Shown: piece by piece, positions 12,060-21,353 of the stretch
Layout of the letters: each line of letters starts with the position of its first letter
Position numbering within the stretch: the first letter of the stretch is position 1
Source of the DNA: Microbacterium esteraromaticum
GTDB lineage: Bacteria; Actinomycetota; Actinomycetes; Actinomycetales; Microbacteriaceae
Assembly: GCF_028747645.1 (NCBI RefSeq)
Contig: NZ_CP118100.1
Location: 1,488,001 to 1,552,000, forward strand
Length of the DNA: 64,000 nt
Reading direction: 5' to 3'
Position numbers and translations under genes: made by a program
Notes under the pieces: model-generated
Databases searched by the model: none
Told to the model about the DNA's origin: nothing
Seen by the model: the letters and a program-made list of their open reading frames with translations, nothing else

Positions 12060-14018
12060 TCAGTCCTTCTTGTGGCGCGGCTTGCGGGTGCCGCCTTCAT
12101 CGCGGAAGTCGCGACCGCGCCCGCCACGGTCGTCCCGCTGGTATCCGCGGTCGTCGCGCCCGCCACGGTCGTCCCGCTGGTATCCGCGGTCGTCGCGCCC
12201 GCTGCGGTCGTCCCGCTGGTAGCCCCCACGATCACGCGATCCCTGGTAGCCGCCGCGGCGGTCGTCGCGCGGCGCACGCCGGCTCGGCACTCCGCGGTCG
12301 GGCTTGATCTCGATCAGCTTCCCCGAGATACGGGTGTCGCGCAGCTTGTCCAGCACAGCGGGGCTCATCGTCACAGGAAGTTCAACAATTGAGAAGTCGG
12401 GCTTGATCGCAATGGCACCGAAGTCATCGCGTCCCAGGCCGCCCTCGTTCGCGAGTGCTCCGACGATCTGTCGCGGCTCCACCCGGTGGCGGCGCCCGAC
12501 CTCGATGCGGTACGGCGTGTAGTCGCCCCGCCCGCGACGCTCACGTGGAGCACGGTCCGAACGCTCCTGCCGTTCACGCGGAGGACGGTTGTCCCGTTCA
12601 ACCGACTTCGCCAGTGCGTCGTCGGCCGGATCCAGGAGCAACGGCGTTTCGCCCTGTGCCACGACGGCGAGAGCCGCAGCCACATCAGCCTCGGGCACAT
12701 CGTTATTGCGCACATAGTGCGCGATGATGTCGCGGAAGCCTTCGATACGCGCCGTCTCGCCGAGCGCAGCAGTGATCGCATCATCGAAGCGGGCCAGGCG
12801 TGTGGTGTTGACGTCTTCGGTCGTTGGCAGTTGCATCTGGGCGGGCTGCTGACGGGTCGCCTTCTCAATGTGCTTGAGCAGATAGCGTTCACGCGGCGTG
12901 ATGAAGCTGATCGCATCACCCGACCGGCCGGCACGGCCAGTGCGTCCGATGCGGTGCACGTACGACTCGGTGTCGGTGGGAATGTCGAAGTTCACCACAT
13001 GGCTGATGCGCTCCACGTCAAGACCACGGGCCGCGACGTCAGTGGCGACGAGAATGTCGAGCTTGCCGTCCTTGAGCTGGTTCACCGAACGCTCGCGCTG
13101 CACCTGCGGAACGTCGCCGTTGATGGCCGCCGCCGAATACCCGCGGGCACGCAGCTTCTCAGCGAGCGTCTCGGTCTCGTTCTTGGTGCGGACGAACACG
13201 ATCATGCCGTCGAAGTTCTCGACCTCGAGGATGCGCGTGAGGGCATCCACCTTCTGCGCGTACGACACCACCAGGTAGCGCTGCGTGATGTTCTGGTTCG
13301 TGCTGGTCTTGCCCTTGATGGCAACTTCTTCGGGCGCGTTGAGGTACTGCTGAGCGAGTCGGCGGATCGCCGGAGGCATCGTCGCCGAGAACAGCGCGAC
13401 CTGCTTATCGCTCGGGGTCTGCGCGAGGATCTGCTCGACGTCTTCGGCAAAGCCCATCTTGAGCATCTCGTCGGCTTCGTCGAGCACCAGGTACTTCAGC
13501 TCCGACAGGTCGAGCGTTCCCTTGGCCTGGTGATCCATGATGCGCCCAGGAGTGCCGACGACGATGTGGACGCCGCGACGCAAGGCCGACAACTGCACGC
13601 CGTAACCCTGACCGCCGTACACCGGCAGCACATGAACGCCCTTCATGCGGGACGCGTACGACTCGAACGCCTCACACACCTGCAGCGCCAGTTCTCGCGT
13701 GGGTGCGAGCACCAGCGCCTGCGGGGTCTTCTGCGCCAGATCGAGGTTCTCGAGCACAGGTAGTGCGAACGCGGCCGTCTTGCCGGTGCCGGTCTGCGCG
13801 GTGCCGAGCACGTCGCGGCCCTGCAACAGCAGCGGAATCGTCGCCGCCTGAATGGGAGAGGGCGTCTCATAGCCCAGTTCGCGGATGGCGCCGAGCACCG
13901 GGCCACTGATGCCGAGGTCATCGAAGCCGGGCGTCGACGACTGCTCGGCGACGGCCTCTCCGGAGTCGGTGGAGGAGTCGGGGGCAGGCACAGCGGCGGC
14001 ATTCTCGTCAGCAGTCAC
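12060..14018 (-). CDS. DEAD-box ATP-dependent RNA helicase (DeaD/CsdA type)
   Basis: A 652-residue RNA helicase likely to act in ribosome assembly and RNA turnover, especially in cold. Motif I AQTGTGKT (74-81), DEAD (180-183), SAT (211-213) and the HRIGRTGRAGR motif VI are all intact. After the helicase core comes a DbpA/CsdA-like RNA-binding domain (about 500-575, YRIEVGRRHRVEPRQIVGAL region) and an arginine/aspartate/glycine-rich tail made of three 13-residue repeats, likely disordered and RNA-binding. The GTG start at 14018 has TATCGT six bases upstream. Substrates cannot be derived from sequence. Confidence 0.93.
   Translation of the reverse strand: MTADENAAAVPAPDSSTDSGEAVAEQSSTPGFDDLGISGPVLGAIRELGYETPSPIQAATIPLLLQGRDVLGTAQTGTGKTAAFALPVLENLDLAQKTPQALVLAPTRELALQVCEAFESYASRMKGVHVLPVYGGQGYGVQLSALRRGVHIVVGTPGRIMDHQAKGTLDLSELKYLVLDEADEMLKMGFAEDVEQILAQTPSDKQVALFSATMPPAIRRLAQQYLNAPEEVAIKGKTSTNQNITQRYLVVSYAQKVDALTRILEVENFDGMIVFVRTKNETETLAEKLRARGYSAAAINGDVPQVQRERSVNQLKDGKLDILVATDVAARGLDVERISHVVNFDIPTDTESYVHRIGRTGRAGRSGDAISFITPRERYLLKHIEKATRQQPAQMQLPTTEDVNTTRLARFDDAITAALGETARIEGFRDIIAHYVRNNDVPEADVAAALAVVAQGETPLLLDPADDALAKSVERDNRPPRERQERSDRAPRERRGRGDYTPYRIEVGRRHRVEPRQIVGALANEGGLGRDDFGAIAIKPDFSIVELPVTMSPAVLDKLRDTRISGKLIEIKPDRGVPSRRAPRDDRRGGYQGSRDRGGYQRDDRSGRDDRGYQRDDRGGRDDRGYQRDDRGGRGRDFRDEGGTRKPRHKKD
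12124..12237. repeat. 39-bp in-frame tandem repeat (about 2.9 copies)
   Basis: Nearly identical copies start at 12124, 12163 and 12202. Each encodes 13 residues (GYQRDDR-S/G-GRDDR) of the helicase tail. The near identity points to recent copy-number change. Confidence 0.85.
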
Positions 14019-14024
14019 CTACCA

Positions 14025-14030
14025 ACGATA
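14025..14030 (-). promoter_or_regulatory. -10 box of DEAD-box helicase gene (leaderless)
   Basis: TATCGT on the minus strand, six bases before the GTG at 14018. Confidence 0.55.
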
Positions 14031-14091
14031 GTGCCTCCGGATGTGAGAGTGCTGGCGGTCGCAGCAGGGCGCGATGCTCAGCGGCGTGTCG

Positions 14092-15798
14092 TCACCGCTG
14101 TCCGCCGCCGGTCAGCTCCAGAAGACGCTCCTTCACCTGGCGGCGCAGCACCTTGCCGATCAGTGAACGAGGCAGCTCATCGACGACGAACAGCCGTCGC
14201 GGCACCTTGTAGGGCGTGAGAATTCCGCGCGCGAACTCACGGATCGACTCGATGTCGGGGTCGACACCGGCATCCACCACGATCGCGGCGACCACCTCCT
14301 CGCCGGAGTGTTCGCTCGGCAGACCGACGACCGCCGCATCCACGACATCGGGGTGCTGACGCAGCGCGCCCTCCACCTCGGTGGGGGCGACGTTGAACCC
14401 GCCCGTGATGATGAGCTCTTTGATGCGATCTACGATTCGCACGAAGCCCTTCTCATCGATCGTCACGATGTCGCCGGTGCGGAACCAGCCGTCGACGAAG
14501 ACCGCCTCGGTGGCTTCCGGCTTGCCGTAGTAGCCGGAGAACACCTGGGGGCCGCGCACGATCAGCTCTCCGGGCGACCCGGCTGGCACATCTACGGTGG
14601 GATTCTCGGGGTCGACCACGCGGCACTCGGTGCCGGGCAGGGGCAGCCCGATCGTGCCGGCGACACGGTGCTCGGCCACCGGGTTCGCCATCAGCACGGG
14701 CGAGCACTCGCTCAGGCCATAGCCCTCCACCAGGTATCCACCGCTGGCCTCCTCGAAGGGCACGACCAGCTCGTGGGGAAGCGCCATGGCCCCAGAGATC
14801 GCCACTTCGGTGCCCGCGAGCGAGACGCCCTTCTCTTTCGCGGCCGCCAGCAGACGCTCGGCGATCGGCGGCACGAGCGGCAGGAACGTCGCCGGGTGCT
14901 TCTTCGCGACCTCCAGCACCATGTCGGGGTCGAACTTGGGGAACAGCACGAGCCGCGCACCCATCGACATCGCGAACGTCAGGCACAGCGTCAGTCCGTA
15001 TGCGTGGAACATCGGCAGCACCGCGTAGACGACGCAGCCGTCGCCGCGCGTGATCGAGGGTACCCAGACCCGGGCCTGCGCGGCATTGGCGAGCAGGTTG
15101 CGGTGCGTCAGCGATGCGCCCTTGGGGGTGCCTGTCGTTCCCGAGGTGTACTGGATGATCGCGAGGTCATCGGTCTGCGGACGCGGGTGCGACGCGGGCA
15201 GCGGAGCGGATGCCACCAGCTGATCCCAGCTGATCGCGCCGCGCACCTTGGCCGTCAGCGCCTGGCGCGACTCGCGGGCCTTCGCGATCGGCAGCTTCAG
15301 AGCGAGTCGCGTCATGAAGGGCATAGCCGTGGTGACATCGACCGAGATCAGGTTCGTCACCTTCAGATCGTCGGGGAACTGCTGCACGGTCTCGACGACC
15401 TTGCTCCAGACGATCGCGTGCGGGGCTCCGTGGTCCTCGAACTGCTTGCGCAGCTCGCGAGCGGTGTACAGCGGGTTGTGCTCGACGACCACCGCGCCGA
15501 GGCGCAGCACCGCGTAGAAGGCGATGATGTGCTGCGGGCAGTTGGGCAGCACGATGGCGACGGGGTCGCCGGGGCCGACGCCGAGATCGCGCAGACCGGC
15601 TGCGGCGCGCTCGATCGCGTCCTGCATGTCGCGGTAGGTGGTCTCGCGCCCGAAGAACTGCAGGGCCGGGGCATCCGGGTAGTCGCGCACCGACGCTTCC
15701 ACGATGTCGATGAGAGACCCGGTCACCGGGGGAAGATCCTCGGGAACGCTGTCTGCGTAGCTGGCGGTCCAGGGGCGCGGGGGATCGAACGTCGTCAC
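14092..15798 (-). CDS. Long-chain acyl-CoA synthetase (FadD-type AMP-forming ligase)
   Basis: A 568-residue member of the ANL superfamily that activates fatty acids to acyl-CoA through an acyl-adenylate. The P-loop YTSGTTGTPKGASLTHRN, the YGLSECSP motif, the hinge region FRTGDIVTIDEKGF/ RIKELIITGG and the C-terminal catalytic lysine region (LPRSLIGKVLRR) are all present, so it should be active. The exact chain length is not readable. It is divergent from gatC with only 47 bp between the start codons; the GTG at 15798 has TAAGCT six bases upstream. There are no beta-oxidation genes nearby. Confidence 0.92.
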   Translation of the reverse strand: MTTFDPPRPWTASYADSVPEDLPPVTGSLIDIVEASVRDYPDAPALQFFGRETTYRDMQDAIERAAAGLRDLGVGPGDPVAIVLPNCPQHIIAFYAVLRLGAVVVEHNPLYTARELRKQFEDHGAPHAIVWSKVVETVQQFPDDLKVTNLISVDVTTAMPFMTRLALKLPIAKARESRQALTAKVRGAISWDQLVASAPLPASHPRPQTDDLAIIQYTSGTTGTPKGASLTHRNLLANAAQARVWVPSITRGDGCVVYAVLPMFHAYGLTLCLTFAMSMGARLVLFPKFDPDMVLEVAKKHPATFLPLVPPIAERLLAAAKEKGVSLAGTEVAISGAMALPHELVVPFEEASGGYLVEGYGLSECSPVLMANPVAEHRVAGTIGLPLPGTECRVVDPENPTVDVPAGSPGELIVRGPQVFSGYYGKPEATEAVFVDGWFRTGDIVTIDEKGFVRIVDRIKELIITGGFNVAPTEVEGALRQHPDVVDAAVVGLPSEHSGEEVVAAIVVDAGVDPDIESIREFARGILTPYKVPRRLFVVDELPRSLIGKVLRRQVKERLLELTGGGQR

Positions 15799-15804
15799 GG
15801 GTTC

Positions 15805-15810
15805 AGCTTA
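15805..15810 (-). promoter_or_regulatory. -10 box of acyl-CoA synthetase gene (leaderless)
   Basis: TAAGCT on the minus strand, six bases before the GTG at 15798, within the short divergent region shared with gatC. Confidence 0.6.
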
Positions 15811-15833
15811 CGTGTGCAGGGCCGGGGCTCTCG

Positions 15834-15839
15834 TAGACT
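15834..15839 (+). promoter_or_regulatory. -10 box of gatCAB operon (leaderless)
   Basis: TAGACT, six bases before the second of two adjacent GTG codons (15846). It favours that codon as the gatC start. Confidence 0.6.
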
Positions 15840-15845
15840 GGCGTG

Positions 15846-16145
15846 GTGTCAGAAATCACCCCCGATCTCGTGCGCCATCTCGGCGTGCTCGCGCGCATCA
15901 AGCTCACCGACGACGAGGTGACCCAGCTGACCGGTCAGCTGGACGCCATCGTCGACAACATCGCCAAGGTGTCGGAGGTGGCGACGCCCGATGTGGCGGC
16001 CACCAGCCATCCGATCCCGCTGAGCAACGTCTTCCGCCCCGATGAGGTCGGCCTGACGCTCACGCCCGAGCAGACCCTGCAGAACGCACCGGATGCCGCC
16101 GACGGCCGCTTCCGCGTCACGGCCATCCTGGGAGAAGAGCAGTGA
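15846..16145 (+). CDS. gatC: Asp-tRNA(Asn)/Glu-tRNA(Gln) amidotransferase subunit GatC
   Basis: The small 99-residue subunit that wraps around GatA and holds the GatCAB complex together. The family pattern is clear: [31 protein letters not shown] and the [10 protein letters not shown] segment. I chose GTG 15846 over GTG 15843 because the upstream TAGACT box lies exactly six bases before it. First gene of the gatCAB operon; its stop overlaps the gatA GTG as GTGA. Confidence 0.93.
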   Translation: MSEITPDLVRHLGVLARIKLTDDEVTQLTGQLDAIVDNIAKVSEVATPDVAATSHPIPLSNVFRPDEVGLTLTPEQTLQNAPDAADGRFRVTAILGEEQ

Positions 16146-17656
16146 GCGACATCATCCGCATGACCGCCGCGGAACTCGGCGACAAGCTGAGCGCCGGCGA
16201 GATCTCCAGCGTCGAGGCCACCCAGGCGCACCTCGACCGCATCGCCGCCGTCGACGGCGATGTGCACGCGTTCCTGCATGTCAACGAGCACGCCCTTGCG
16301 GCCGCCGCCGAGGTCGATGCCCGGCGCGCCGCGGGTGAGCAGCTCGGCCCGATCGCCGGTGTGCCGCTGGCCATCAAGGACGTCCTGGTCACCACCGATC
16401 AGCCCTCCACGAGTGGTTCGAAGATCCTCGAGGGCTACATGTCGCCGTTCGACGCGACCGTCGTCGCACGCTCACGTGCTGCGGGACTGGTGCCGCTCGG
16501 CAAGACCAACATGGACGAGTTCGCAATGGGCTCGTCGACGGAGCACTCCGCGTACGGCCCCACCCGCAACCCCTGGGATCTGGACCGCATCCCCGGCGGA
16601 TCCGGCGGCGGCTCGGCGGCGGCAGTCGCTGCCTTCGAGGCTCCGCTCGCGCTCGGTTCCGACACCGGTGGGTCGATCCGTCAGCCCGCGCATGTCACCG
16701 GCACCGTGGGCATCAAGCCGACCTATGGCGGGGTCAGCCGCTACGGCGCGATCGCCCTGGCATCCAGCCTCGACCAGGTGGGCCCCGTCACGCGCACCGT
16801 GCTCGACGCGGGCCTGCTGCACGATGTCATCGGTGGCCACGACGCCAATGACTCCACCTCGCTCGACGAGCAGTGGCCGTCGTTCGCCGAGGCCGCACGT
16901 GAGGGCGCGACCGGTCAGGTGTTGAAGGGCCTGAAGGTCGGTGTCGTCAAGGAACTGCCCGACTCGGGATTCCAGCCCGGCGTCGCCGCCTCGTTCCGCG
17001 AGTCGCTCGCCCTCATGGAGGCGCAGGGCGCGGAGATCGTTGAGATCTCGGCCCCGCACTTCGAGTACGGCGTCGCCGCGTACTATCTGATCCTCCCGGC
17101 CGAGGCCTCCAGCAACCTCGCCAAGTTCGACTCGGTCCGCTTCGGGCTCCGCGTCACGCCAGAGGGCAACTCCACGGTCGAGGACGTCATGTCCGCCACT
17201 CGTGAGGCCGGTTTCGGCCCCGAGGTCAAGCGACGCGTCATCCTCGGCACGTACGCGCTGTCGGCCGGCTACTACGACGCCTACTACGGCAGCGCCCAGA
17301 AGGTGCGTACGCTCATCCAGCGCGACTTCGATGAGGCGTTCGCGCAGGTCGACGTGATCGCGACGCCCTCGGCACCGACCACAGCGTTCAAGATCGGTGA
17401 GAAGATCGACGACCCGCTGCAGATGTACCTCAACGACCTGACGACGATTCCCGCCAACCTCGCCGGCGTGCCGGGCATCTCGATCCCGTCGGGGCTCGCA
17501 TCCGAGGACGGGCTGCCCGTCGGCATCCAGTTCCTCGCCCCCGCGCGTCAGGACGCGCGTCTGTACCGCGTCGGCGCCGCTCTCGAAGCCGCGCTGCTGG
17601 ACTCCTGGGGAGCACCCCTCCTGGAGAAGGCCCCCACCCTGGGAGGAACCCGCTGA
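16142..17656 (+). CDS. gatA: Glu-tRNA(Gln) amidotransferase subunit GatA
   Basis: The amidase subunit (504 residues) that releases ammonia from glutamine for transamidation of mischarged tRNA. The Ser-cisSer-Lys triad is complete at K79 (LAIKDV), S154 (PGGSGGGS) and S178 ([11 protein letters not shown]), at the same numbers as in well-studied GatA proteins. Start GTG overlaps gatC; its stop overlaps the gatB ATG by one base (TGATG), so the three subunits are translated together. Presence of gatCAB implies that Gln-tRNA, and perhaps Asn-tRNA, is made indirectly. Confidence 0.97.
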   Translation: MSDIIRMTAAELGDKLSAGEISSVEATQAHLDRIAAVDGDVHAFLHVNEHALAAAAEVDARRAAGEQLGPIAGVPLAIKDVLVTTDQPSTSGSKILEGYMSPFDATVVARSRAAGLVPLGKTNMDEFAMGSSTEHSAYGPTRNPWDLDRIPGGSGGGSAAAVAAFEAPLALGSDTGGSIRQPAHVTGTVGIKPTYGGVSRYGAIALASSLDQVGPVTRTVLDAGLLHDVIGGHDANDSTSLDEQWPSFAEAAREGATGQVLKGLKVGVVKELPDSGFQPGVAASFRESLALMEAQGAEIVEISAPHFEYGVAAYYLILPAEASSNLAKFDSVRFGLRVTPEGNSTVEDVMSATREAGFGPEVKRRVILGTYALSAGYYDAYYGSAQKVRTLIQRDFDEAFAQVDVIATPSAPTTAFKIGEKIDDPLQMYLNDLTTIPANLAGVPGISIPSGLASEDGLPVGIQFLAPARQDARLYRVGAALEAALLDSWGAPLLEKAPTLGGTR

Positions 17657-19173
17657 TGGCCACCGCAAAGCTCATGGACTACGACAAGGCCCTCGAGCTG
17701 TTCGAGCCGGTGCTCGGATTCGAGGTGCACGTCGAGCTGAACACGCGCACGAAGATGTTCTCGGGCGCACCCAACCCCGCGCACGAAGAGTTCCACGCCG
17801 CCGAGCCGAACACGCTGATCGCGCCGGTCGACCTCGGGCTTCCGGGTTCGCTCCCGGTGGTCAACGCCACCGCGGTGCGCTCGTCGATCAGCCTGGGCCT
17901 GGCGCTCGGATGCTCGATCGCCGAATCGAGCCGCTTCGCGCGCAAGAACTACTTCTACCCTGACCTGGGTAAGAACTATCAGATCTCGCAGTACGACGAG
18001 CCGATCGCCTTCGAGGGCTCGGTCGAGGTCGAGCTGGAGGACGGCACGCTGGTGACCATCCCGATCGAGCGCGCCCACATGGAGGAGGACGCCGGAAAGC
18101 TCACCCACATGGGTGGTGCCACCGGTCGCATCCAGGGTGCGGAGTACTCGCTGGTCGACTACAACCGTGCGGGTGTGCCGCTCGTCGAGATCGTCACCAA
18201 GCCGATCTTCGGTGCCGAGCACCGTGCGCCTGAGATCGCCAAGGCGTACATCGCGGCCATCCGCGACATCGTGCGCGGACTCGGTATCTCTGAGGCGCGC
18301 ATGGAGCGCGGCAACCTCCGCTGCGACGCCAACGTGTCGCTGCGTCCCCGCGGGCAGGAGAAGCTCGGAACGCGCACCGAGACGAAGAACGTCAACTCGA
18401 TGCGCTCGGTCGAGCGTGCCGTGCGCTACGAGATCCAGCGCCAGGCGCAGATCCTCGCCGACGGCGGCGTCATCATCCAGGAGACGCGCCACTGGCACGA
18501 GGACACCGGCACGACCTCGCCGGGGCGTCCGAAGTCGGATGCTGACGACTACCGCTACTTCCCGGAGCCCGACCTGCTGCCGGTCGAACCGGCGCGAGAG
18601 CTGGTCGAGGAGCTGCGTGCTGCTCTTCCCGAGCAGCCGATCGCCCGCCGTCGCCGGCTGAAGGCCGACTGGGGCTTCACCGACCTGGAGTTCCAGGACG
18701 TGCGCAACGGCGGTCTGATCGATGTCGTCGCCGCGACAATCGACGCCGGATCGACGCCGGCTGCGGCCCGCAAGTGGTGGACCGGCGAGATCACGCGCGT
18801 CGCGAACGCGCAGGAGCGCGACGTCGCCGATCTCGTCAGCCCGCAGAACGTCGCCGCGCTGCAGCAGCTCGTCGACGCGGGAACGCTGACCGACAAGCTG
18901 GCCCGCCAGGTGCTCGAGGGCGTCATCGCCGGCGAGGGGACGCCGCAGGAGGTCGTGGATGCCCGCGGACTGGCCGTCGTCTCGGATGACGGTGCGCTGA
19001 TCGCAGCGATCGATGACGCCTTCGCCGCGCAGCCCGATGTGCTCGCCAAGATCAAGGACGGCAAGGTGCAGGCGGCCGGTGCCGTGATCGGCGCCGTGAT
19101 GAAGGCGATGAAGGGACAGGCCGACGCCGCACGCGTGCGAGAGCTGATCCTGGAACGGGCCGCGCAGGACTGA
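17656..19173 (+). CDS. gatB: Glu-tRNA(Gln) amidotransferase subunit GatB
   Basis: The kinase and tRNA-binding subunit (505 residues) that activates Glu on tRNA(Gln) with ATP. The N-terminal [15 protein letters not shown] motif, the [11 protein letters not shown] segment, [14 protein letters not shown] and the [15 protein letters not shown] signature are present. The C-terminal YqeY-like helical domain (about 410-505) that recognises the tRNA elbow is complete. Last gene of the operon. A perfect 11-bp inverted repeat follows 10 bases after the stop and might end the transcript. Confidence 0.97.
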   Translation: MATAKLMDYDKALELFEPVLGFEVHVELNTRTKMFSGAPNPAHEEFHAAEPNTLIAPVDLGLPGSLPVVNATAVRSSISLGLALGCSIAESSRFARKNYFYPDLGKNYQISQYDEPIAFEGSVEVELEDGTLVTIPIERAHMEEDAGKLTHMGGATGRIQGAEYSLVDYNRAGVPLVEIVTKPIFGAEHRAPEIAKAYIAAIRDIVRGLGISEARMERGNLRCDANVSLRPRGQEKLGTRTETKNVNSMRSVERAVRYEIQRQAQILADGGVIIQETRHWHEDTGTTSPGRPKSDADDYRYFPEPDLLPVEPARELVEELRAALPEQPIARRRRLKADWGFTDLEFQDVRNGGLIDVVAATIDAGSTPAAARKWWTGEITRVANAQERDVADLVSPQNVAALQQLVDAGTLTDKLARQVLEGVIAGEGTPQEVVDARGLAVVSDDGALIAAIDDAFAAQPDVLAKIKDGKVQAAGAVIGAVMKAMKGQADAARVRELILERAAQD

Positions 19174-19183
19174 CCGTGATGTC

Positions 19184-19211
19184 CCATGCCTCCACGAGAA
19201 TGGAGGCATGG
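19184..19211. repeat. Perfect 11-bp inverted repeat over the dinB start
   Basis: CCATGCCTCCA (19184-19194), a 6-nt loop, and TGGAGGCATGG (19201-19211). The right arm contains the dinB ATG and the loop contains most of its -10-like box. It may be an operator or a hairpin that ends gatB transcription; no T-run follows. Confidence 0.6.
19196..19201 (+). promoter_or_regulatory. Possible -10 box of dinB
   Basis: GAGAAT, six bases before the ATG at 19208, lying in the loop of the inverted repeat. Confidence 0.4.
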
Positions 19212-20452
19212 GACGCGGTGACGGATCGGGACGACTGGTCTCGCCCGAAGGGGCGGACGACAGCGGCACCGGCATCCTGCATGTCGACATGGATGCGTTC
19301 TACGCCGCTGTCGAAGTGTTGCACGATCCTTCGCTGCGGGGGCTGCCCCTGATCATCGGTGGACGCGAAGGGCGCTCAGTCGTGTCCAGCGCATCGTACG
19401 AGGCGCGCCGATACGGTGTGCGCAGCGCGATGCCGGTGGGGCAGGCGCTCCGTCTGTGCCCGACGGCGCGGGTCGTCCCACCCGATTTCGAACGTTATCG
19501 TGCGGTGTCCGCACAGGTGATGGCGATCTTCGAGAGCATCACCCCGCTGGTCGAACCGCTGTCGATCGACGAGGCGTTCCTCGATGTGCGAGGCGCACGC
19601 CGGCTGTGGGGGAGTCCCGGCCGTATTGCCGTGCTCATCCGCCGCCGTGTGCAGGACGAGGTGGGCATCACGTGCAGCGTCGGAGTGGCCGCGACCAAGC
19701 ACGTCGCGAAGATGGCCTCGACCGTCTCCAAGCCCGATGGCATGCTGATCGTTCCTGCCGCCCGTACGCAGGAGTTCCTCGACCCGCGCCCGGTGGGTGC
19801 GATGTGGGGTGTCGGCCCGAAGGCGGCGGATGCCCTCGCCCGCCGCGGCATCCGCCTCATCAGCGATGTGCGCACGTCGCCTCCCGAGACGTTGGAGCGC
19901 GCGCTCGGTCCGGCGCTGGGACAGCGGATCCGTGCGCTCGCGACGGGGCAGGACGCCCGCACCGTCGAGACCGAGCGGATCGAGAAGAGCATCGGACATG
20001 AAGAGACCTTCGACCGCGATGTCGAGGACCGCGAGCTGCTCCGCTCCGAGCTGCGACGCCTTGCCGATCGGGTGGGGGCCCGCCTGCGCGCCTCGGGCTG
20101 GCATGCCGGCGGTGTGGCGATCAAGATCCGCTTCGCCGATTTCACCACGGTCAACCGGTCGGTGTCGCTTGCCGAGGCGACCGATGTCGGACAGCGGCTG
20201 GGCGAGACCGCACTGTCGCTGTTCGAGCAGATCGACCGGCGTGATCCCGTGCGTCTGGTCGGCGTCCGCGCAGAGCGCCTTCGCCCGGCGGCTGCGGGCG
20301 CGCTGGCACTGTGGGACGACGACGAGGACCAGCGCCGGCTGGAGGGCACGCTCGACGATGCGCGGGCGCGATTCGGTGTCGGCATGATCACCCGTGCGCG
20401 CCACATGAGTCGAGGGGAGAGCCGGTCGCCGGGGCATCCGCCGGTGGACTAG
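19208..20452 (+). CDS. dinB: DNA polymerase IV (DinB, Y family)
   Basis: A translesion polymerase (414 residues) used in damage tolerance. Catalytic carboxylates are visible as HVDMD (D27) and SIDEAFLDV (D121, E122); the palm motif YEARRYGVRSAMP and the helix-hairpin-helix region WGVGPKAADALARRGI are present, followed by the little-finger domain. I do not see a clear C-terminal clamp-binding motif; the tail ends GESRSPGHPPVD. The start is fixed by the ATG within the inverted repeat. No LexA-type box is recognisable upstream, so SOS control is not evident. Its stop codon overlaps the -10 box of the next gene. Confidence 0.93.
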   Translation: MGRGDGSGRLVSPEGADDSGTGILHVDMDAFYAAVEVLHDPSLRGLPLIIGGREGRSVVSSASYEARRYGVRSAMPVGQALRLCPTARVVPPDFERYRAVSAQVMAIFESITPLVEPLSIDEAFLDVRGARRLWGSPGRIAVLIRRRVQDEVGITCSVGVAATKHVAKMASTVSKPDGMLIVPAARTQEFLDPRPVGAMWGVGPKAADALARRGIRLISDVRTSPPETLERALGPALGQRIRALATGQDARTVETERIEKSIGHEETFDRDVEDRELLRSELRRLADRVGARLRASGWHAGGVAIKIRFADFTTVNRSVSLAEATDVGQRLGETALSLFEQIDRRDPVRLVGVRAERLRPAAAGALALWDDDEDQRRLEGTLDDARARFGVGMITRARHMSRGESRSPGHPPVD

Positions 20453-20455
20453 CGT
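20450..20455 (+). promoter_or_regulatory. -10 box of YtfJ-like gene (leaderless)
   Basis: TAGCGT, six bases before the ATG at 20462. Its first three bases are the dinB stop codon. Confidence 0.55.
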
Positions 20456-20461
20456 GGGGTC

Positions 20462-20782
20462 ATGCCGAACATTGCACTGGAACTGGGAAAGCAGGCCGCC
20501 TCTCTCGGGGTCAAGAGCGCTTACGGTGAAACGGTCGACGTCGATGGAGTCGGCGTCACCCCGGTGGCGCTCGCGATCACATGCTTCGCCGGCGGCGAAG
20601 TCGAACAGCAGGGCGACGGCGGCGCAGGCGGCGGAATGGCTGTGCCGCTCGGCGTTTACGTGCGCCGTGAGGAAGGTCTGCGCTTCGAGCCGAACCTGAT
20701 CACGTTGCTCGCTGTGGCCGTGCCCTTCGTCTGGGTGTCCGGACGCGCCATCACGCGCATCATCCGTGCCCTCAAGAAGTAG
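20462..20782 (+). CDS. Small GerW/YtfJ-like protein
   Basis: A 106-residue protein. The middle resembles the YtfJ (GerW) family: an alternating strand VDVDGVGVTPVALAITCFAGG followed by a glycine-rich turn DGGAGGGMAVPLGVYVR. The end is a hydrophobic stretch (LITLLAVAVPFVWVSG) with a basic tail RALKK, so it may be membrane attached. The family's role outside spore formers is unknown. It overlaps the next gene by 17 bases. The family call is tentative. Confidence 0.55.
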   Translation: MPNIALELGKQAASLGVKSAYGETVDVDGVGVTPVALAITCFAGGEVEQQGDGGAGGGMAVPLGVYVRREEGLRFEPNLITLLAVAVPFVWVSGRAITRIIRALKK

Positions 20783-21347
20783 CGACCCTCTGGACGCGGT
20801 GCTCACCGGCGCCACCGAGCAGATCTGCTCGGCTGTCGCCGGGCTCGGTGTGCCCAACCCGGTGGTCGTCATCGACGGGCGCAGCGGAGCAGGAAAGACC
20901 AGCCTCGCCGCGCGACTGGTGCGTGCCTGGCCGTTGCCGCAGCCCGTGCAACTGCTCGCGCTGGACTCGGTCTACCCGGGGTGGGACGGGCTGGCGCGGG
21001 GCTCCGAGATCGCGCGCCAAGGCGGCCTGCTCCCACACAGCCGTCAGCGGATCGGTCGCTGGCACCGCTGGGACTGGCAGCATGACGAGCCCGCCGAAGC
21101 GCACGCGGTCGACCCCGATCTCGGGCTGTTCGTCGAGGGGTGCGGTGCACTGACACGGGCATCCGCTCCTCTGGCGCACGTGGCGGTATGGGTCGACGGC
21201 CCCGCCTCAGCGCGGCGCAGCCGCGCGCTGGAACGGGACGGCGACGTGTTCCGCGACCACTGGGACATGTGGGCAGCGCAGGAGGATGCGCACATCGCTC
21301 GCGAACACCCGGCACAGTTGGCGACGATGGTCTTCACGACACCCTGA
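20766..21347 (+). CDS. P-loop kinase-like ATPase
   Basis: A 193-residue protein with a Walker A motif DGRSGAGKTS at residues 37-46, similar in plan to small uridine/cytidine-kinase-like proteins found in actinobacteria: LLALDSVYPGWDGL after the P-loop, HRWDWQ in the middle and a late arginine-rich RRSRALERDGD lid. The substrate is not known. The start may be GTG 20766 (overlapping the previous gene) or GTG 20799; both keep the P-loop. It is probably co-transcribed with the upstream YtfJ-like gene. Confidence 0.7.
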   Translation: MPSRSSDPLDAVLTGATEQICSAVAGLGVPNPVVVIDGRSGAGKTSLAARLVRAWPLPQPVQLLALDSVYPGWDGLARGSEIARQGGLLPHSRQRIGRWHRWDWQHDEPAEAHAVDPDLGLFVEGCGALTRASAPLAHVAVWVDGPASARRSRALERDGDVFRDHWDMWAAQEDAHIAREHPAQLATMVFTTP

Positions 21348-21353
21348 GGCGTG

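Noticed and set aside
12124..12237. CRISPR array from the 39-bp repeats
   Set aside because: Repeats are contiguous, in frame and coding; there are no spacers.
14308..15921. 537-codon open frame on the plus strand opposite the acyl-CoA synthetase
   Set aside because: Composition (H/R/G/V-rich, no domain) is that of an antisense frame of a GC-rich gene; the acyl-CoA synthetase has all family motifs.
19184..19211. LexA/SOS box before dinB
   Set aside because: The palindrome does not resemble the actinobacterial LexA site (TCGAAC-N4-GTTCGA type).
17548..19290. 580-codon minus-strand frame over gatB
   Set aside because: R/D/L/V-rich translation with no family features; gatB is fully conserved.
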